Source: an uncultured Limnohabitans sp. (GTDB lineage Bacteria; Pseudomonadota; Gammaproteobacteria; Burkholderiales; Burkholderiaceae_C). Taken from it: a stretch of DNA of 8,865 nucleotides. The position numbers were made by a program, and so were the translations under genes. The notes below the pieces were generated by a model that worked only from the letters and a program-made list of their open reading frames with translations, did no database searches and was not told the DNA's origin. Each line of letters begins with the position of its first letter. Positions within the stretch are counted from its first letter, which is position 1. Shown here one piece after another: positions 6,265 through 8,865 of this stretch. The stretch lies in assembly GCF_937889215.1 (NCBI RefSeq), contig NZ_CALBEX010000482.1:1-8865 (forward strand), in the 5' to 3' direction.

Positions 6265-6270
6265 TAAAAT
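6265..6270 (+). promoter_or_regulatory. Possible -10 hexamer for ychF
   Basis: TAAAAT lies in an otherwise GC-rich 133-base divergent intergenic region, 46 bases before the ychF ATG. It would give a leader of about 40 bases. No recognisable -35 stands at the proper distance. The leader contains the octamer CCCCGAAT twice (6282-6289 and 6294-6301). Confidence 0.35.
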
Positions 6271-6316
6271 TGCAGGTGATCCCCCGAATATTTCCCCGAA
6301 TCACCGAAAGCCTTCC

Positions 6317-7408
6317 ATGAGCCTCAAATGCGGCATCGTGGGTCTGCCCAATGTGGGCAAATCCACCCTTTTTAACGCCCTGACCAAAGCCGGCATTGCC
6401 GCTGAGAACTACCCCTTTTGCACCATCGAGCCCAATACTGGCGTGGTGGAGGTGCCCGATCCGCGCTTGCAGCAGTTGGCCGAAATCATCACGCCCGAGC
6501 GCATCGTTCCCGCCATTGTGGAGTTTGTGGACATTGCCGGCTTGGTGGCCGGGGCCAGCACCGGCGAAGGCTTGGGCAACAAATTTTTGGCCCACATCCG
6601 TGAGACCGATGCCATCGTCAACGTGGTGCGCTGCTTTGAAGACGACAACGTGATCCACGTCGCCAACAAGGTGGACCCGATTGCCGACATCGAAGTCATC
6701 CAGACCGAGCTCTGCCTGGCCGATTTGGCAGCGGTCGAAAAAGCCATTCACCGTGTGAGCAAAATCGCCCGCTCGGGTGACAAAGAAGCCGTCAAGCAAA
6801 TGGCGATTCTGGAAAAGTGCCAGACGGCTTTGAACGACACCCAACCGGTGCGCACCATCGACTTCAGCAAAGAAGAGCGTATCGAACTCAAGCAGTTCTT
6901 CTTCATCACCGCCAAGCCCGCCATGTTCGTGGCCAACGTGTCAGAAGACGGCTTCGAGAACAACCCCTTCCTCGACCGCTTGAGGGCCTTTGCCGCCAAG
7001 CAAAACGCGCCCGTGGTGGCCATTTGCGCCAAGATCGAAGCCGAGTTGTCCGAGATGGACGACGCGGACCGCTTGGAGTTTCTGAAGGAAATCGGTCAGG
7101 ACGAGCCCGGTCTGAACCGCCTGATCCGTTCTGCTTACGGCTTGCTGGGTCTGCAGACTTATTTCACCGCAGGTGTGAAAGAAGTGCGCGCCTGGACCAT
7201 TCGCGTGGGCGACACCGGCCCGCAAGCGGCAGGCGTGATCCACACCGACTTCGAAAAAGGCTACATCCGAGCCCAAACCATCGCGTTTGAGGACTTCATC
7301 GCCTTCAAGGGCGAGCAAGGTGCCAAAGACGCGGGCAAGATGCGCGCCGAGGGCAAGGACTACGTTGTGAAAGACGGCGACGTGATGAACTTCTTGTTCA
7401 GTTCCTGA
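6317..7408 (+). CDS. ychF: Redox-regulated ATPase YchF (Obg-family P-loop NTPase)
   Basis: A 363-residue universally conserved P-loop NTPase (YchF/OLA1) that prefers ATP over GTP, binds ribosomes and is linked to oxidative-stress responses. The G1 motif is GLPNVGKST (9-17), the G3 motif [10 protein letters not shown] (72-81), and the specificity motif NVSE (207-210) replaces the usual NKxD, as expected for the ATP-using branch. H114 in NVIHV corresponds to the histidine reported as important for hydrolysis in E. coli YchF. A coiled-coil stretch (about 130-195) and a C-terminal TGS domain (about 280-363, ending [16 protein letters not shown]) complete the normal layout and length. There is no strong Shine-Dalgarno before ATG 6317. 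No pth gene, the frequent ychF neighbour, is seen. The last 11 bases overlap the 3' end of the convergent hydrolase ORF. Confidence 0.97.
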   Translation: MSLKCGIVGLPNVGKSTLFNALTKAGIAAENYPFCTIEPNTGVVEVPDPRLQQLAEIITPERIVPAIVEFVDIAGLVAGASTGEGLGNKFLAHIRETDAIVNVVRCFEDDNVIHVANKVDPIADIEVIQTELCLADLAAVEKAIHRVSKIARSGDKEAVKQMAILEKCQTALNDTQPVRTIDFSKEERIELKQFFFITAKPAMFVANVSEDGFENNPFLDRLRAFAAKQNAPVVAICAKIEAELSEMDDADRLEFLKEIGQDEPGLNRLIRSAYGLLGLQTYFTAGVKEVRAWTIRVGDTGPQAAGVIHTDFEKGYIRAQTIAFEDFIAFKGEQGAKDAGKMRAEGKDYVVKDGDVMNFLFSS

Positions 7409-8855
7409 TCAACGCAGGCGGCAGGCTCAAAAACCTTTTTACCGCCTGCACCGTGGCCTCGGGGTCCTCTTCGTGGGGCACATGGCCCAAGCCTTCAAAG
7501 ACCTGAAGCTCGCTGCCTGCAATGGCTTGCTGAAAGCGTTGCGCGTGGTCTGGCGGAATCAGCCGGTCCTTGCTGCCCCACAAAATCAGGGTGGGCAGGC
7601 TCAGCTGAGAAATCTGTCCCGCCAAGACGGCATCGTTGCTGCGGTATTGGAAGCGTTGCGTCAGGCTGGCGCGGTTGCCCTCGCGCAGCGTCAACTCGTA
7701 ATAGCGATCCACCAGATCGGCGCTCACCTTGTCCGGCTGGCCATAGACATTGCGCACACTGGCCTCAATCATTGAACGAGGCAGAATTTTCTGGGTGACC
7801 GGTGCCAACCATGCAATCTGTGCCAGTCGAAATCCGATCGGCATGGACTGGGGTTGCAAAGGGTAGCCCGTGGCATCGACCAAAACCAATTGCCGCACAC
7901 GCGTCGGGTGCGCCAAGGCGGTTTGCCAGGCAATGCCGCCGCCCAGCGAGTTGCCAGCCATCACCACTTCATTGAGCTTTAGCAAGTCCAGCAATTCCCG
8001 CATGAAGCCGGTGTAGCGCGCCATGCTGTAGTCGGCATCGGCTGCGGGGCCTGTCAGCCCAAAGCCAGGCAAGTCCATGCGGATCACGCGGCGGTGTGGG
8101 CTCAAAGCGGCCACCCAGCCGTCCCAGGTGTGCAAGCTCGCTGAGGTGCCGTGGATCAAAACGATCGGGGTCGGGTCATCGCGTGGCCCTTCGTCGCGCA
8201 GGTGCACCTGCATGCCTTGCAGAGTCACAAATTGAGAGGGGGCAGGAGCCCAACGTGCTTTGAGGGTGTCCACCCCGCGGTCTGGGGCCCAACTCCAGGC
8301 CAGGGCTGCGGCAAAGGCGGCCAACAAAGCCAAAAGCACAGCCAACAGCGCGGTTGAGAAGGGCGCATTCATAGGTGAAGCTCCGTGGTTGGGAAACAGC
8401 CAAATGAGGCCGCCGGTCATGAACAGGTAACGCGCAAATTTGCCCATGGCCATGTACAGCGTGCAGGGCCACAGCGGCATCTTGAGCCAGCCCGCTACCG
8501 CACACAGCGGGTCGCCCACCACTGGCAGCCAGCTCAACAAACAGGCCTTGGGCCCGAGTTTTTCCAGCCAAGCCAAGGCTCGAATGTGCATGCCGGAGTC
8601 GCGCCATTTGTCCACTGCTCTGTGCGTGCCCCAGCCCATCCACCAGCTGACCATGCCGCCCAAGGTGTTGCCCGTCGTGGCCACCAAAATGGCGGGCCAA
8701 AACAGTTCGGGATTGAGCTTGACCAGCCCAAACACGGCCGGCTCCGAGCCCATGGGCAGCAGCGTGGCCGAGATGAAGGCGATCACAAACACGGTGCTCA
8801 GGCCGTGTTGCGGCAAGGCCAGCCATTGCATCCATTCGTTGAGCCAAAGTTCCAT
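7398..8855 (-). CDS. YqaA/DedA-like membrane domain fused to alpha/beta hydrolase
   Basis: One uninterrupted 485-codon frame with two recognisable parts. Residues 1-161 are a YqaA-type (SNARE-associated/VTT-like) membrane protein with [28 protein letters not shown] and [17 protein letters not shown]. Residues 162-485 are an alpha/beta hydrolase with its own N-terminal membrane anchor (about 167-187), the oxyanion motif LIHGTSA, nucleophile elbow GNSLGG (S303), acid D430 (GSKDRL) and H458 ([10 protein letters not shown]). Each part is about the full length of a stand-alone protein. M162 (ATG 8372-8370) has a GGAG sequence 8 bases upstream, so the hydrolase may also, or only, be made from its own start. 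An out-of-frame TGA overlaps that ATG, which would be a typical two-gene ATGA junction. The true product structure is therefore open: a fusion, two products, or a frameshifted pair. The hydrolase substrate is unknown. The first ATG is 10 bases from the window edge and the frame is open beyond it, so an upstream start is not excluded. Confidence 0.82.
   Translation of the reverse strand: MELWLNEWMQWLALPQHGLSTVFVIAFISATLLPMGSEPAVFGLVKLNPELFWPAILVATTGNTLGGMVSWWMGWGTHRAVDKWRDSGMHIRALAWLEKLGPKACLLSWLPVVGDPLCAVAGWLKMPLWPCTLYMAMGKFARYLFMTGGLIWLFPNHGASPMNAPFSTALLAVLLALLAAFAAALAWSWAPDRGVDTLKARWAPAPSQFVTLQGMQVHLRDEGPRDDPTPIVLIHGTSASLHTWDGWVAALSPHRRVIRMDLPGFGLTGPAADADYSMARYTGFMRELLDLLKLNEVVMAGNSLGGGIAWQTALAHPTRVRQLVLVDATGYPLQPQSMPIGFRLAQIAWLAPVTQKILPRSMIEASVRNVYGQPDKVSADLVDRYYELTLREGNRASLTQRFQYRSNDAVLAGQISQLSLPTLILWGSKDRLIPPDHAQRFQQAIAGSELQVFEGLGHVPHEEDPEATVQAVKRFLSLPPALIRN
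7414..7449. other. GC-rich inverted repeat after ychF
   Basis: GCAGGCGG (7414-7421) pairs perfectly with CCGCCTGC (7442-7449) across a 20-base loop, which itself holds AAAAA-CC-TTTTT. It begins 6 bases after the ychF stop and lies inside the last codons of the convergent hydrolase ORF. No T-run follows the stem on + and no clear one on -, so it is not a standard intrinsic terminator. It could still act as a transcript-end hairpin for ychF. Confidence 0.35.
8370..8384 (-). promoter_or_regulatory. Internal ribosome-binding site and ATG for the hydrolase part
   Basis: On the - strand GGAG (8384-8381) is followed by 8 bases and then ATG (8372-8370), in frame with the long ORF. The protein from this ATG begins [20 protein letters not shown], a plausible membrane-anchor N-terminus for a stand-alone hydrolase. 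This Shine-Dalgarno is stronger than any I found before the other gene starts in the window. Confidence 0.55.
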
Positions 8856-8865
8856 GGATCCAGTG

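Noticed and set aside
6665..6676. NKVD at residues 117-120 of YchF as a canonical GTP-specificity motif
   Set aside because: It follows the G3 region too closely and lies in the conserved YchF segment around H114; the positional equivalent of the specificity motif is NVSE at 207-210.

Overview
The window looks like chromosomal DNA from a GC-rich betaproteobacterium, most likely Burkholderiales/Comamonadaceae (the Limnohabitans/Rhodoferax/Acidovorax neighbourhood). This is inferred from codon style, from the type of each protein, and from small palindromic repeats of the kind scattered through such genomes. No search was run. Coding density is very high: eight genes (one cut by the left edge, one reaching almost to the right edge) fill nearly everything, and the longest gene-free stretch is 227 bases.

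Left part (1-1719): the 3' part of a type-2 (MOFRL) glycerate kinase on + is followed after 62 bases by a Crp/Fnr-family regulator gene, also on +. A near-perfect FNR-type palindrome lies in the gap between them. A 77-codon cysteine-motif gene (oxidoreductase-like family) on - converges on the regulator, leaving only 6 bases between stops.

Middle (1720-6183, all on -): a 227-base gap carries three copies of a REP-like palindrome. To its right is a leftward cluster, in order of transcription: a UbiH-family FAD monooxygenase, the periplasmic disulfide isomerase DsbC, a DUF3429 membrane protein whose ATG overlaps the dsbC stop by 4 bases, and an M61-family PDZ metallopeptidase. Spacing (42, -4 and 62 bases) fits one operon. 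The first gene serves ubiquinone biosynthesis and the second periplasmic thiol chemistry; the link to the other two is not evident from sequence.

Right part (6184-8865): a 133-base divergent intergenic region separates the monooxygenase from ychF (conserved P-loop ATPase) on +. ychF overlaps by 11 bases, tail to tail, a long - strand ORF. That ORF joins a complete YqaA/DedA-like membrane domain in frame to a complete alpha/beta hydrolase, with a good internal ribosome-binding site and ATG at the junction.

Most of the window is ordinary housekeeping DNA. The points that most deserve a second look are the YqaA-hydrolase junction, the FNR-type site in front of a regulator whose own recognition helix suits it, and the REP-like cluster. 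I saw no RNA genes, CRISPR array, insertion sequence or phage genes.
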